Origin: Pseudothauera rhizosphaerae
GTDB lineage: Bacteria > Pseudomonadota > Gammaproteobacteria > Burkholderiales > Rhodocyclaceae
Direction: 5' to 3'
Assembly: GCF_004801305.1 (NCBI RefSeq)
Contig: NZ_SSOD01000008.1
Coordinates: 124,001-188,000 of the forward strand
DNA: 64,000 bases
How positions within the stretch are numbered: position 1 is the stretch's first letter; the number at the start of each line of letters is the position of its first letter. Positions 40,718 through 49,489 of this stretch are shown one piece after another. Under the pieces are notes generated by a model. The model did not search any database. It was given only the letters and a program-made list of their open reading frames with translations, and was not told the origin of the DNA. The translations under genes and the position numbers were made by a program.

Positions 40718-41259
40718 AGAACAAGAGCATCATCCGGGAAGCCGAGGACATCCAGCGCGCCGTGGAAATGGTGCGCCTGGGCGCGCGCATGCAGATGCTG
40801 GAGGCGGAAACCCGGCTCAGCCGCGAACGCCTGCTGAAGATCTACAAGGAAGTGCGCGGCGTCTCGCCCCCGAAGGGCATGCTGCCGTTCTCCACCGACT
40901 GGTTCATGACCTGGCAGCCGAACGTCCATTCGTCGCTGTTCATGGGCTTCTACCGCTTCTTCAGCGAGCGCGCCGGCCTCGAGGGCCTGGATTCCATCCT
41001 CAAGGCCTACCACCTCTATCTGGACCACATCGAGTCCGACGCCATGGAGCCGGTCCTGAGCCTGACGCGGGCGTGGACGCTGGTGCGCTTCTACGACGCG
41101 GACCTGATCCAGATGGCGCCTTGCACCTGCTGCGGCGGGCATTACGTGGCGCATGCCTACGACCCGACGCAGAACTTCGTCTGCGGCCTGTGCAACATGC
41201 CGTCCCGTGCGGGCAAGACCAAGCGTGCGGCCAAGCGGGCGAAGGCCGAACTCGTTTGA
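40714..41259 (+). CDS. flhC: Flagellar master regulator subunit FlhC
   Basis: A 181-residue DNA-binding subunit. RAVEMVRLGARMQMLEAETR and LSRERLLKIYKEVRGVSPPK (a helix-turn-helix-like region) plus FSTDWFMTWQPNVHSSLF are FlhC landmarks. The C-terminal zinc site is CTCCGGHYVAHAYDPTQNF and CGLC, four Cys as in E. coli FlhC. ATG at 40714 overlaps the flhD stop. Confidence 0.96.
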   Translation: MKNKSIIREAEDIQRAVEMVRLGARMQMLEAETRLSRERLLKIYKEVRGVSPPKGMLPFSTDWFMTWQPNVHSSLFMGFYRFFSERAGLEGLDSILKAYHLYLDHIESDAMEPVLSLTRAWTLVRFYDADLIQMAPCTCCGGHYVAHAYDPTQNFVCGLCNMPSRAGKTKRAAKRAKAELV

Positions 41260-41291
41260 TCGCGGCGGCTTGGCGCCGCGCCGCAAACCCG

Positions 41292-41335
41292 CCACTGGGG
41301 CCGCCTGCCGAGCAGACGGCCCCAGTGGTATTTTT
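41292..41335 (+). terminator. Intrinsic terminator after flhC
   Basis: A perfect 12-bp stem (CCACTGGGGCCG / CGGCCCCAGTGG) with a 13-nt loop is followed by TATTTTT. It separates flhDC from motAB. Confidence 0.85.
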
Positions 41336-41346
41336 GGCGCCCGCAT

Positions 41347-41373
41347 TCAAGTTTCGCTTTGCGGCGACGTTAG
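41347..41373 (+). promoter_or_regulatory. Sigma-28-like promoter ahead of motA
   Basis: TCAAGTTT (41347-41354), 11 bp and GACGTTAG (41366-41373). It matches the flagellar consensus at most positions and lies 55 bp before the motA start. Confidence 0.5.
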
Positions 41374-41427
41374 AAACACAGTATTTTCACGGGCTGCCGC
41401 CGTGGGGCGGGACAACAGGGGTGCCTG

Positions 41428-42282
41428 GTGCTACTCATCGTCGGTTATCTGATCGTTCTGGCTGCCGCGATTGGTACCTATGCCGTGCACGGCAGCCTCA
41501 TGGCCCTGTGGGTACCGCTCGAATATCTGGCGATCTTCGGCCTGATGGTCGGCAGCTTCATCGCCGGCAACGGCGGGCGCACCATGAAGGCCGTGCTCAA
41601 GACGCTGCCGTCCGCCCTCAAGGGTTCGCCCTACGGCAAGGCCCTGTACATGGACCTGCTGGCGCTGATGTACGAGATCCTCGCCAAGGTGCGCAAGGAA
41701 GGACTGATGTCCATCGAGAACGACGTGGACGATCCGGATTCCAGCCCCCTGTTCACCAAGTACCCCGGCGTGATGGCCGATCGGCACGCGGTCGAGTTCC
41801 TCACCGACTACCTGCGCATGATGGTGGGCGGCAACCTGAACGCCTTCGAGATCGAGAACCTGATGGACCTGGAGATCGAGACCCATCACCAGGAGGCGCA
41901 CGCTCCGGCGCACATCGTCGCCAAGACGGGCGACGCGCTGCCGGCCTTCGGTATCGTCGTGGCGGTGATGGGCGTGGTGAACGTCATGGGCTCGGTGGGC
42001 GAGCCGCCGGCCGTGCTGGGCAAGATGATCGGCGGCGCGCTGGTCGGTACCTTCCTCGGCATCCTGCTGTCCTACGGCTTCGTGCAGCCCATCGCAGGCC
42101 AGCTCGAACAGAAGGTGGAAGAGGGCGGCAAGATCTACCAGTGCATCAAGGTGGTGCTGCTCGCCAGCATGAACGGCTATGCGCCGCAGGTGGCGGTGGA
42201 GTTCGGCCGCAAGGTGCTGTTCTCCTCCGACCGCCCGACCTTCTCCGAACTGGAGGAGGATCTGAAGGCGCGCAGGAAGTGA
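41428..42282 (+). CDS. motA: Flagellar stator protein MotA
   Basis: A 284-residue membrane protein. The cytoplasmic loop charged residues are in LFTKYPGVMADRHAVEFLTD, and the fourth membrane segment is DALPAFGIVVAVMGVVNVMG. PAVLGKMIGGALVGTFLGIL and the C-terminal RPTFSELEEDLKARRK are typical. GTG (41428-41430, MLLIVGYLIV) starts it. The E. coli charged Arg/Glu pair appears conserved by position. Pairs with MotB to make the proton channel. Confidence 0.95.
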   Translation: MLLIVGYLIVLAAAIGTYAVHGSLMALWVPLEYLAIFGLMVGSFIAGNGGRTMKAVLKTLPSALKGSPYGKALYMDLLALMYEILAKVRKEGLMSIENDVDDPDSSPLFTKYPGVMADRHAVEFLTDYLRMMVGGNLNAFEIENLMDLEIETHHQEAHAPAHIVAKTGDALPAFGIVVAVMGVVNVMGSVGEPPAVLGKMIGGALVGTFLGILLSYGFVQPIAGQLEQKVEEGGKIYQCIKVVLLASMNGYAPQVAVEFGRKVLFSSDRPTFSELEEDLKARRK

Positions 42283-42347
42283 AGCGGCCCGTGGGCCCGA
42301 GGCGGGTGCCGCCGGCCGATCCGCTTGCCTTCGTGGGGGGCTGAGGC

Positions 42348-43304
42348 ATGCGCGACGATTCCCAGCAGCCCATCGTCGTCAAACGCATCCGCAAGGGCGG
42401 CGGTGGTGCCCACGGCGGCGTGTGGAAGCTGGCCTACGCGGACTTCGTGACCGCGATGATGGCCTTCTTCCTGATGATGTGGCTGCTCGGCTCCACCGCC
42501 CAGGGCGATCTCGAAGGCATCGCGGAGCATTTCCGCACGCCGATCAAGTTTTCCATGCAGGGCGGCGCCGAGGACGGAGGGAGCTCCCGCGTACTGCAGG
42601 GTGGCGGCGACGATCTGAGCCGCTCGGTGGGGCAGGTCAGGCGCGGCGACGTGCTGGAGCGCCCGCCGGCCCCGGTCGAGGACGTGCTGGCGCGGGAGCG
42701 GCGCACCGAAAGCGCCCGCCTGCTCGACCTGAAAGGGCGCATCGAGGCCATCATCGAGGCCGACCCCGCCCTGCGGCCATTCAAGAACCAGATCCTGATG
42801 GACATCACGCTGGAAGGCCTGCGCATCCAGCTCGTCGATGAGCAGAACCGGCCCATGTTCCTTTCCGGCAGCGCCATCCTGCAGCCCTACACCCGCGACC
42901 TGCTGCGCGCCATCGGCCGGGCGCTGAACGACGTACCGAACCGGGTGAGCCTGTCCGGGCATACGGATGCTGCGCCCTACGCCGGCGGCGAGCGCGGCTT
43001 CTCCAACTGGGAGCTGTCGAGCAACCGGGCCAACACCTCGCGCCGCGAGCTGCTCGCCGGCGGGCTGGACAACGGCAAGGTGCTGCGGGTGGTCGGCCTG
43101 GCCGACACCATCCATCTGAACCGCGACGATCCACTCGATCCGGCCAATCGCCGCATCAGCATCATCGTCATGAAAAAGCAGGCCGAAGAAGCCATCCGCA
43201 GCGAAGGCGGCGGCGCGCCCGGTGCCGGTGCGGATGGGCCGGGCGACGGCCCCGTGGCACCACCGGCCGCGATACCGGGCAGCCCGTCCACGCTCATCCG
43301 CTGA
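42348..43304 (+). CDS. motB: Flagellar stator protein MotB
   Basis: A 318-residue protein with a short cytosolic tail (VVKRIRKGGGGAHGGVWKLA). One membrane segment follows, with the proton-carrying Asp in YADFVTAMMAFFLMMWLLGS. The periplasmic OmpA-like peptidoglycan-binding domain has SGHTDAAPYAGGERGFSNWE and LSSNRANTSRRELLAGGLD, a classic OmpA motif. The C-terminal tail is Pro/Gly-rich. It is 65 bp after motA. Confidence 0.95.
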   Translation: MRDDSQQPIVVKRIRKGGGGAHGGVWKLAYADFVTAMMAFFLMMWLLGSTAQGDLEGIAEHFRTPIKFSMQGGAEDGGSSRVLQGGGDDLSRSVGQVRRGDVLERPPAPVEDVLARERRTESARLLDLKGRIEAIIEADPALRPFKNQILMDITLEGLRIQLVDEQNRPMFLSGSAILQPYTRDLLRAIGRALNDVPNRVSLSGHTDAAPYAGGERGFSNWELSSNRANTSRRELLAGGLDNGKVLRVVGLADTIHLNRDDPLDPANRRISIIVMKKQAEEAIRSEGGGAPGAGADGPGDGPVAPPAAIPGSPSTLIR

Positions 43305-43334
43305 GGGCCGCACGCCGCGGAGGGGGTGCGGCGC

Positions 43335-43362
43335 TAAAGTCCGGCGGCCTGCGGGACGATAA
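43335..43362 (+). promoter_or_regulatory. Sigma-28-like promoter ahead of the chemotaxis cluster
   Basis: TAAAGTCC (43335-43342), 12 bp and GACGATAA (43355-43362). The -10-like half is close to GCCGATAA, with one base more than the usual spacer. It is 58 bp before the CheY-like gene. Confidence 0.5.
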
Positions 43363-43420
43363 TCCGGTGAGGAAGCGTCGGCCTACCGGCCGGGCGACTC
43401 ACGCAACCCGGAAGTCCACC

Positions 43421-43786
43421 ATGCCCAAGCACATCCTCGCGGTCGACGACTCGGCAGCCATCCGGCAGGTGGTGAGCCACACCCTGCACGGTGCGGGCTA
43501 CCGCGTGACCGAGGCGGTGGATGGCGTGGACGCGCTCGAGAAGGCCGCCGCCGCGCCTTTCGACATGGTGCTGACCGACTTCAACATGCCGCGCCTGGAC
43601 GGCCTGGCGCTGATCGGCCGCCTGCGCGAGCTGCCGCATTACCGCGCGCTGCCGATGCTGGTGATGAGCACCGAATCGTCCCAGGCGGTCAAGGCGCGCG
43701 GCCGTGCCGCCGGCGCCAGCGGCTGGCTGGTGAAACCCTTCGAGCCGCGGCGTCTGCTCGAAGTGATAGCGCTCGTGCTGGGCTGA
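43421..43786 (+). CDS. CheY-like single-domain response regulator
   Basis: A 121-residue receiver: acidic pocket VDD at residues 8-10, phospho-acceptor D53 in VLTDFNMPRLDG, Thr in LVMSTES (Ser/Thr switch), and Lys in GWLVKPFEPRR. No output domain. Starts at ATG 43421. It precedes the HPt-CheW-MCP fusion and is 18 bp apart, so the HPt could phosphorylate it. Compared with the CheY at 49046, it is a different lineage (no FliM-type signature conserved). Confidence 0.85.
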   Translation: MPKHILAVDDSAAIRQVVSHTLHGAGYRVTEAVDGVDALEKAAAAPFDMVLTDFNMPRLDGLALIGRLRELPHYRALPMLVMSTESSQAVKARGRAAGASGWLVKPFEPRRLLEVIALVLG

Positions 43787-43804
43787 CGCGATGCGGAGCG
43801 GGCG

Positions 43805-45226
43805 ATGAGCGGCGACATGGACCAGTTCTACCAGGTCTTCTTCGAGGAGACCGATGAGCTCCTGGCGCACATGGAGGCGCTGCTGCCGCGCATCGACCCG
43901 CAGGCCCCCGCCGCCGAGGACGTGGCGGAACTCTTCCGCGCCGTGCACTCGATCAAGGGCGGTGCCGCGACCTTCGGCTTCGACGACATCACCGCGCTCG
44001 CCCGCGAACTGGAGAAGCTGCTCGACGGCGTGCGCGAGGGCTCGCGGCCCTTGTCCCGGGCGGTGATCGGCGCCTGCGGGGAAGCGGGCGGCGTGCTGCG
44101 CAATCTGCTCGACGCCCACCGCGGGCAGGGGCAGGCCGATGATGCCCGCGCGGCCGAGCTGTGCGGCCGGCTGGCGGAACTCGCGGCATCCCCTGATGCC
44201 GGTGATGGGGCGCCCGCGCCCGCCCCGGCGAACCCCGACTACGTTTACGAGGCCGAGGACGGCAGCTATACGCTGTTCGTGCCTCCCGTCCAGGTTCGGG
44301 GGCGGGTGGGCGACCGCAATGTGCCGGCTGCGCCGGAAATCGGCGACGGCCTGGTCGTCGCCGTCGGCGACGAGCGCTACGTCGTTCCGCTCGGCAGCGT
44401 TGCCGAGGCCTTGCTGGTGGCGCCGCAGGCCGTGTGCCGGATGGGCGGGCGTGCGCGCATGATCCGCGTGCGCGGCGACTACCTGACGGTGCTCGATCTC
44501 GCGCACCTGTTCGCTGTGCCCGCCCTGTCGGCCGACTGGAACGCGGGTGTGGCGGTGGTGGTGGAAGTGGCCGGCGCGCGCGCCGCGCTGGGCGTCGACG
44601 CCGTGGAGGATGTGCAGCCGCTGGCGATCGAGCGCATCGACGCCAGCCTGTGCCGTCCGCCCGCCGTGGCTGCGGCCACCGTGCTGGGCAGCGGCGAGGC
44701 CGTGCCCGTGCTCGACGTGGCGGCGTTGCTCGACGCCGTGCGCAGCGGGCAGGCGGGCGCCGACGAACGTGCCGCTGCACCGGCCGATGCCGGCGACGCG
44801 GAGACGGGTGGGAAGAGGGGCGAGGACGGTACGCCGCGAATCGAAGAGGTCGGCGTACTCTTCGACGCGCTGGCGGTGCAGGCGAACATCGTGGCGGTGA
44901 ATGCGGCCGTGGAAGCGGCGCGCGCGGGTGGGCAGGGGCAGGGTTTCGCGCGGGTGGCGGCGGAGATACGCGCGCTGGCAAAGCGCAGCGCGCTGTCCGC
45001 GCGCGAGGTGAAGGAGTTGATCGCGATCCTGCTGGACGAGCAGGCGGGCGGACGGAGCGGGGCCGGCGGCGAGGCATCCGCCGCAGCACCGGCGCGCGGA
45101 GTTGCTAAACTGGCGGACCGTCCGGCTGCGTCCTCCGGGCGGTCGGCGCGCATCGCGCCGCTTGCCAGCACACGCAGTCTTGCTGCGGTGAAAAAGGCGC
45201 TGCAGGACGAATGGGAGGATTCCTGA
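43805..45226 (+). CDS. HPt-CheW-MCP tip fusion protein (no kinase domain)
   Basis: A 473-residue chimera. Residues 1-115 are an HPt domain with phospho-His H48 in FRAVHSIKGGAATFGF. Residues about 175-315 form a CheW-like domain (GDERYVVPLGSVAEALLVAP, IRVRGDYLTVLDLAHLF, LGVDAVEDVQPLAIERID). Residues about 345-415 match the MCP signalling tip: VQANIVAVNAAVEAARAGGQ, then GQGFARVAAEIRALAKRSAL and SAREVKELI. No HAMP, sensor, membrane segment, dimerisation helix pair or HATPase domain is seen. The C-terminus ends LQDEWEDS, like a decayed CheR/CheB docking pentapeptide (MCPs often end in WxxF). cheR follows 2 bp later. Confidence 0.85.
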   Translation: MSGDMDQFYQVFFEETDELLAHMEALLPRIDPQAPAAEDVAELFRAVHSIKGGAATFGFDDITALARELEKLLDGVREGSRPLSRAVIGACGEAGGVLRNLLDAHRGQGQADDARAAELCGRLAELAASPDAGDGAPAPAPANPDYVYEAEDGSYTLFVPPVQVRGRVGDRNVPAAPEIGDGLVVAVGDERYVVPLGSVAEALLVAPQAVCRMGGRARMIRVRGDYLTVLDLAHLFAVPALSADWNAGVAVVVEVAGARAALGVDAVEDVQPLAIERIDASLCRPPAVAAATVLGSGEAVPVLDVAALLDAVRSGQAGADERAAAPADAGDAETGGKRGEDGTPRIEEVGVLFDALAVQANIVAVNAAVEAARAGGQGQGFARVAAEIRALAKRSALSAREVKELIAILLDEQAGGRSGAGGEASAAAPARGVAKLADRPAASSGRSARIAPLASTRSLAAVKKALQDEWEDS

Positions 45227-45228
45227 GC

Positions 45229-46218
45229 GTGACCACCGGTGACCGACCCCGCCCACCGCTGCGTCCGTCCGTGCCGCCGGCTGCGCGCCCGGCGGCGCCG
45301 TCGCGTCCGGGGGCGGGGCAGGCGGCGGGCACAGCCGCCCGCCCGGGCTCGGTCGCCGGACTGCAGTGGCCGGCCATGCCGGCAACCGTCGCGCGCGACC
45401 GCGAGTTCGAATTCACCCAGGCGGACTTCGAGCGCGTGCGCAAGCTCATCCACCAGCACGCCGGCATCGCCCTGTCGCCGGCCAAGCAGGACATGGTCTA
45501 CAGCCGCCTCGCGCGCCGCCTGCGTGCCTGCGGCGACAGGACCTTTGCCCAGTACCTGGAACGCCTGGAACGGGACCGCGGTGAATGGGAGACCTTCGTC
45601 AACTCCCTGACCACCAACCTCACGTCCTTTTTCCGCGAGTCGCACCACTTCGACATCCTCGCCGACTACCTGCGCAAGGTGGCGGAGAAACGGCCGATCA
45701 GGATCTGGTGCTGTGCCGCCTCCACCGGCGAGGAGCCGTATTCCCTGGCGATCACAGCCTGCGAGGCCTTCGACACGCTGAACCCGCCGGTGCAGATCCT
45801 CGCCAGCGACATCGACACCAACGTGCTCGCCCAGGGCCAGCACGGCGCCTTTCGCCAGGACCGCGTCGAGCGCCTCGCGCCCCAGCGCCTGCAACGCTTC
45901 TTCGTGCGCGGCACGGGCAGCCAGGACGGCCAGGTGCGCGTGCGCCCGGAACTGCAGCGCCTGATAGCTTTCCGCCGCATCAACCTGCTCGATCCCAACT
46001 GGGGCGTGCAGGGGCCGCTGGACGCGATCTTCTGCCGCAACGTGATGATCTACTTCGACAAACCCACCCAGTACGGCATCCTCAAGCGCTTCGTGCCGCT
46101 GCTGCGTCCCGAAGGGCTGCTGTTCGCCGGCCATTCCGAGAGCTTCATGCATGCGGCCGACCTGTTCGGCTCCCTCGGCCGCACCGTTTACAAGCGCAAG
46201 GACAGCGAGCGTGGCTGA
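45229..46218 (+). CDS. cheR: Chemoreceptor methyltransferase CheR
   Basis: A 329-residue S-adenosylmethionine-dependent enzyme adding methyl groups to chemoreceptor Glu residues. The N-terminal helical domain is FTQADFERVRKLIHQHAGIA, with VNSLTTNLTSFFRESHHF. The SAM site is IWCCAASTGEEPYSLAI, and FCRNVMIYFDKPTQ is conserved. GTG at 45229 with GGGAGGATTC upstream is used; this gives a 49-residue Pro/Ala-rich extension absent in E. coli CheR. ATG at 45376 would give the usual length of 280. Confidence 0.92.
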   Translation: MTTGDRPRPPLRPSVPPAARPAAPSRPGAGQAAGTAARPGSVAGLQWPAMPATVARDREFEFTQADFERVRKLIHQHAGIALSPAKQDMVYSRLARRLRACGDRTFAQYLERLERDRGEWETFVNSLTTNLTSFFRESHHFDILADYLRKVAEKRPIRIWCCAASTGEEPYSLAITACEAFDTLNPPVQILASDIDTNVLAQGQHGAFRQDRVERLAPQRLQRFFVRGTGSQDGQVRVRPELQRLIAFRRINLLDPNWGVQGPLDAIFCRNVMIYFDKPTQYGILKRFVPLLRPEGLLFAGHSESFMHAADLFGSLGRTVYKRKDSERG

Positions 46219-46248
46219 GCGGCGGACGGGCCCGCGGGCGGACGGGCG

Positions 46249-46845
46249 GTGAGCGGCAAGCTGGTCTTCATCGGGGCGTCCACCGGCGGCACCGAAGCGA
46301 TCAAGGCCGTGCTGCTCGGCCTGCCGGCCGGCATGCCGCCGATCTTCATCGTCCAGCACATGCCGGAGATGTTCACCGTCACCTTCGCCCGCCGCCTGGA
46401 CGACATCTGCGCGCTGCACGTGAAGGAGGCCGAGGACGGCGAGCGCGTGCAGGACGGCACCGTGTATCTCGCACCGGGGCATTCCCATCTGTCCGTGCAG
46501 CGCATTGCGGGGGGCGGATGGCAATGCCGGCTGGCGCGCTCCGAGCCGGTCAACCGGCATCGGCCTGCGGTGGACGTGCTGTTCCACTCCGCGGCGGAGC
46601 AGGTGGGCGCGGCAGCGGTCGGCGTGCTGCTGACCGGCATGGGCAAGGACGGCGCGCGCGGCCTGCTGGAGATGCGCAAGGCCGGCGCGTGGACGATGGT
46701 GCAGGACGAGGAGAGTTGCGTGGTATACGGCATGCCGCGCGAGGCGGTGAACCTGGGCGGCGCCTGCGAGGTGGTGGCCCTCGGCGACATCGCGGGCCGG
46801 CTGCAGCAGCGGCTGGCCGGGGCGCGCGGGGCGCCCGCTACCTGA
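46249..46845 (+). CDS. cheB: Receptor methylesterase CheB lacking a receiver domain
   Basis: A 198-residue methylesterase/deamidase. Catalytic Ser in [10 protein letters not shown], His in VQHMPEMF, Asp in [17 protein letters not shown]. Usual CheB has a 120-residue receiver plus this domain; here only the catalytic domain is present, so regulation by phosphorylation must come from elsewhere or be absent. GTG at 46249-46251. Located 30 bp after cheR. Confidence 0.92.
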   Translation: MSGKLVFIGASTGGTEAIKAVLLGLPAGMPPIFIVQHMPEMFTVTFARRLDDICALHVKEAEDGERVQDGTVYLAPGHSHLSVQRIAGGGWQCRLARSEPVNRHRPAVDVLFHSAAEQVGAAAVGVLLTGMGKDGARGLLEMRKAGAWTMVQDEESCVVYGMPREAVNLGGACEVVALGDIAGRLQQRLAGARGAPAT

Positions 46846-46988
46846 ACGTCCCGGCGCGGGAGCCGGGCATCGGGGAACGGATGGGCAGGAATGGGGCGCT
46901 ATTCCATGTCTATTCCGCACGCACCGCGCAGCGGCAGCCCATACAATTCATCACTGCGCCGGGCCGTGCGGGCGGCGGCGCGGTGGGC

Positions 46989-47015
46989 TAAAGAATCCCC
47001 GCAAGCTGTCGATAA
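46989..47015 (+). promoter_or_regulatory. Sigma-28-like promoter ahead of cheV
   Basis: TAAAGAAT (46989-46996), 11 bp and GTCGATAA (47008-47015), a very good fit to the flagellar consensus. It is 57 bp before the first cheV. Confidence 0.72.
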
Positions 47016-47072
47016 GCTCAACAAGACGCGGCTGCCCGGCCGTATGGCGGCCGCGAACCCGCTCTAGCGGAG

Positions 47073-48044
47073 ATGGAAATGTCCGAACTGTTCAAGAACA
47101 TCGATGCCCGCTCCAGACTGGCGGGAACCAACAAGCTGGAGATCCTGCTGTTCACGCTGGGCGTCGACGCGCGGACCGGCCGGCGGGAGACCTTCGGCAT
47201 CAATGTGTTCAAGGTGCGCGAGGTGATGCGCACGCCGGCGATCACGGCCGCGCCGGAGATGCCGCCCTCGGTGGAAGGCATGGTGAGCCTGCGCGGCGTG
47301 CTGGTGCCGGTGGTGGATCTCGCCAAATACGTGGGCGTCGGTTCGGACGCCCCGCGCGAAATCATGATCGTCACCGAGTACAACGGCCACACCCAGGGCT
47401 TCCTGGTGGAGGCGGTGGACACCATCCTACGCCTGGACTGGGCGCAGATGCGCGTGCCGCCCGACATGCTGGTCGCCAACATGGGCGGCCTGGTGACCGC
47501 GGTCACCGAACTGGCGGACAACAAGCTGGTGATGATGCTCGACGTGGAGAAGGTGCTGTCGGAAACCACCCGCTACGACGACGAGTTCCTGTTCCAGAGC
47601 ATCGAGCCGCTGTCCGAGGAACAGGGCGATCACATGGTCTATTTCGCCGACGACTCGTCGGTGGCGCGCAAGCAGATCAGCCGCACCCTGGACGCCCTGG
47701 GCGTGCGCTACGTCGGCTCGATCAACGGCCGCGCGGCATGGGAGGAACTGAAGAAGGTGGCCGCCTACGCCGAATCCACCGGACGCAAGGTCAAGGATCT
47801 GGTCAGCCTGGTGCTCACCGACGTGGAAATGCCCGAGATGGACGGTTACATCCTGACCAAGTCCATCAAATCCGACCCGCGCTTCGAGGGCGTGCCGGTG
47901 ATCATGCATTCGTCGCTGTCGGGCATGTCCAATCAGAATCTCGGCAAGTCGGTCGGCGTGGACGAGTACGTGCCCAAGTTCGAACCGCAGCGTCTCGCCA
48001 CCTCCCTGCGCCGCCTGCTGCAGCTCAGGGGCGACGCCCAGTAA
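47073..48044 (+). CDS. cheV: Chemotaxis coupling protein CheV, copy 1
   Basis: A 323-residue protein: CheW domain ([39 protein letters not shown]) then a receiver domain. The acidic pocket is ADDSS and the phospho-acceptor Asp is in [20 protein letters not shown]. It couples receptors to CheA and may act as a phosphate sink. ATG at 47073 is used (MEMSELFKNIDARSR). The second copy follows 16 bp later. Confidence 0.93.
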   Translation: MEMSELFKNIDARSRLAGTNKLEILLFTLGVDARTGRRETFGINVFKVREVMRTPAITAAPEMPPSVEGMVSLRGVLVPVVDLAKYVGVGSDAPREIMIVTEYNGHTQGFLVEAVDTILRLDWAQMRVPPDMLVANMGGLVTAVTELADNKLVMMLDVEKVLSETTRYDDEFLFQSIEPLSEEQGDHMVYFADDSSVARKQISRTLDALGVRYVGSINGRAAWEELKKVAAYAESTGRKVKDLVSLVLTDVEMPEMDGYILTKSIKSDPRFEGVPVIMHSSLSGMSNQNLGKSVGVDEYVPKFEPQRLATSLRRLLQLRGDAQ

Positions 48045-48060
48045 CCGGCCGAGGTAAGCC

Positions 48061-49008
48061 ATGAACCCCGATACCCCCGCAAACACCTTCCTGGACGCGG
48101 TCGACGGCCGGACCATGCTGGCCGGCTCAAACCGCATGGAAATCCTGCTGTTCTCGCTGGGTACCAAGGAGACCTTCGGCATCAACGTGTTCAAGGTGCG
48201 CGAGGTGTCCAAGACGCCCTTCATCACCCGTGCGCCCAACATGCCCAGCGGCGTCGAAGGCCTGATCTCGCTGCGCGGCAACGTCATTCCGGTGCTGTCC
48301 CTGGCCAAGGTGCTCGGCATCGCCGCACCGGGCGACGACCTCGGCGGCTCGATGATGGTCACCGAGTACAGCAAGCGCACGCTGGGTTTCCTGGTGCACG
48401 ACGTGGATCGCATCATCCGCGTGGATTGGGACAAGGTGCGCGCCCCCGAGAACGTCTCCACCAGCGTGCACAGCTTCATCACCGCGATCACCGAGCTGCC
48501 CGGCGGCGGCCTGGTCTCCATCGTCGATGTGGAGACCATCCTCGCCAACACCTTCGGCGATGCCATCGTCGGCAGCATCGCGCCCATCACCGACGGGCAC
48601 GAACTGAACGTCTTCTTCGTGGATGATTCCTCGGTCGCACGGCGCAAGATCGTCGAGGTGCTCGACAAGCTCGGCGTCAAACACAAGCACGCCCAGAACG
48701 GACTGGAGGCCTGGACCCGGCTGGAGGGCATGGCCAGCCACGCGCAGCAGACCGGCCGTCCCCTCTCCGAGGAGATCGACCTGATCATGGTCGACGCCGA
48801 AATGCCGGAGATGGACGGCTACGTGCTCACCCGCAACATCAAGAGCGATCCCCGCTTCGAAGGCATCCCCGTGGTGATGCATTCCTCGCTGTCTTCCGAG
48901 GCCAACCGGGCGATGGGAAAACGGGTCGGCGTGGACGCTTACGTGGCAAAATTCGACGCGGACGTGCTGGCCGATACCCTGCGCCCCTTGCTCAACCGCG
49001 GGCGCTGA
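48061..49008 (+). CDS. cheV: Chemotaxis coupling protein CheV, copy 2
   Basis: A 315-residue homologue of the previous gene, with the same domain order: CheW ([40 protein letters not shown]) and receiver ([40 protein letters not shown]). The two copies share most landmark residues but differ in many positions, so the duplication is not recent. Both may serve different receptors. Confidence 0.93.
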   Translation: MNPDTPANTFLDAVDGRTMLAGSNRMEILLFSLGTKETFGINVFKVREVSKTPFITRAPNMPSGVEGLISLRGNVIPVLSLAKVLGIAAPGDDLGGSMMVTEYSKRTLGFLVHDVDRIIRVDWDKVRAPENVSTSVHSFITAITELPGGGLVSIVDVETILANTFGDAIVGSIAPITDGHELNVFFVDDSSVARRKIVEVLDKLGVKHKHAQNGLEAWTRLEGMASHAQQTGRPLSEEIDLIMVDAEMPEMDGYVLTRNIKSDPRFEGIPVVMHSSLSSEANRAMGKRVGVDAYVAKFDADVLADTLRPLLNRGR

Positions 49009-49045
49009 GCGGTTCGGCCGCAACAGGAAAACCGGAGATCGAAAG

Positions 49046-49447
49046 ATGGCTGACCCCAAGACCAAGTTTCTCGTAGTCGATGATTTCTCGACCATGCGCC
49101 GCATCGTGCGCAACCTGCTCAAGGAACTCGGCTACACCAACGTCGACGAGGCGGAGGACGGCGCCGTGGCGTTGCAGAAGCTCAACAGCGCGCAGTTCGA
49201 TTTCGTCGTCACCGACTGGAACATGCCCAACATGGATGGCCTCACCCTGCTGCAGACCATCCGCCAGACCCCGCACCTGAAGCATCTGCCGGTGCTGATG
49301 ATCACCGCCGAGGCGAAGAAGGAGAACATCATCGCCGCCGCCCAGGCCGGCGCCAGCGGCTACATCGTCAAGCCGTTCACCTCGGCGACGATGGCCGAGA
49401 AGCTGGAGAAGATCTTCGAGAAGATGGGCAAGGGCGCGGTGGCCTGA
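49046..49447 (+). CDS. cheY: Chemotaxis response regulator CheY
   Basis: A 133-residue receiver protein that binds the flagellar switch when phosphorylated. Key residues: D12, D13 in [17 protein letters not shown]57 in [12 protein letters not shown], Thr in [13 protein letters not shown], and Lys in [12 protein letters not shown]. The match to E. coli CheY is strong. It lies between the cheV pair and cheZ as in other beta- and gammaproteobacteria. Confidence 0.95.
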   Translation: MADPKTKFLVVDDFSTMRRIVRNLLKELGYTNVDEAEDGAVALQKLNSAQFDFVVTDWNMPNMDGLTLLQTIRQTPHLKHLPVLMITAEAKKENIIAAAQAGASGYIVKPFTSATMAEKLEKIFEKMGKGAVA

Positions 49448-49489
49448 ACCCGCCGGGCGCGCATGGAATACGGAATAGGGAGTTCGCAG

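Noticed and set aside
44479..46920. Minus-strand frame of about 800 codons over cheR and cheB
   Set aside because: Shadow of genes with intact active sites; no own ribosome site.
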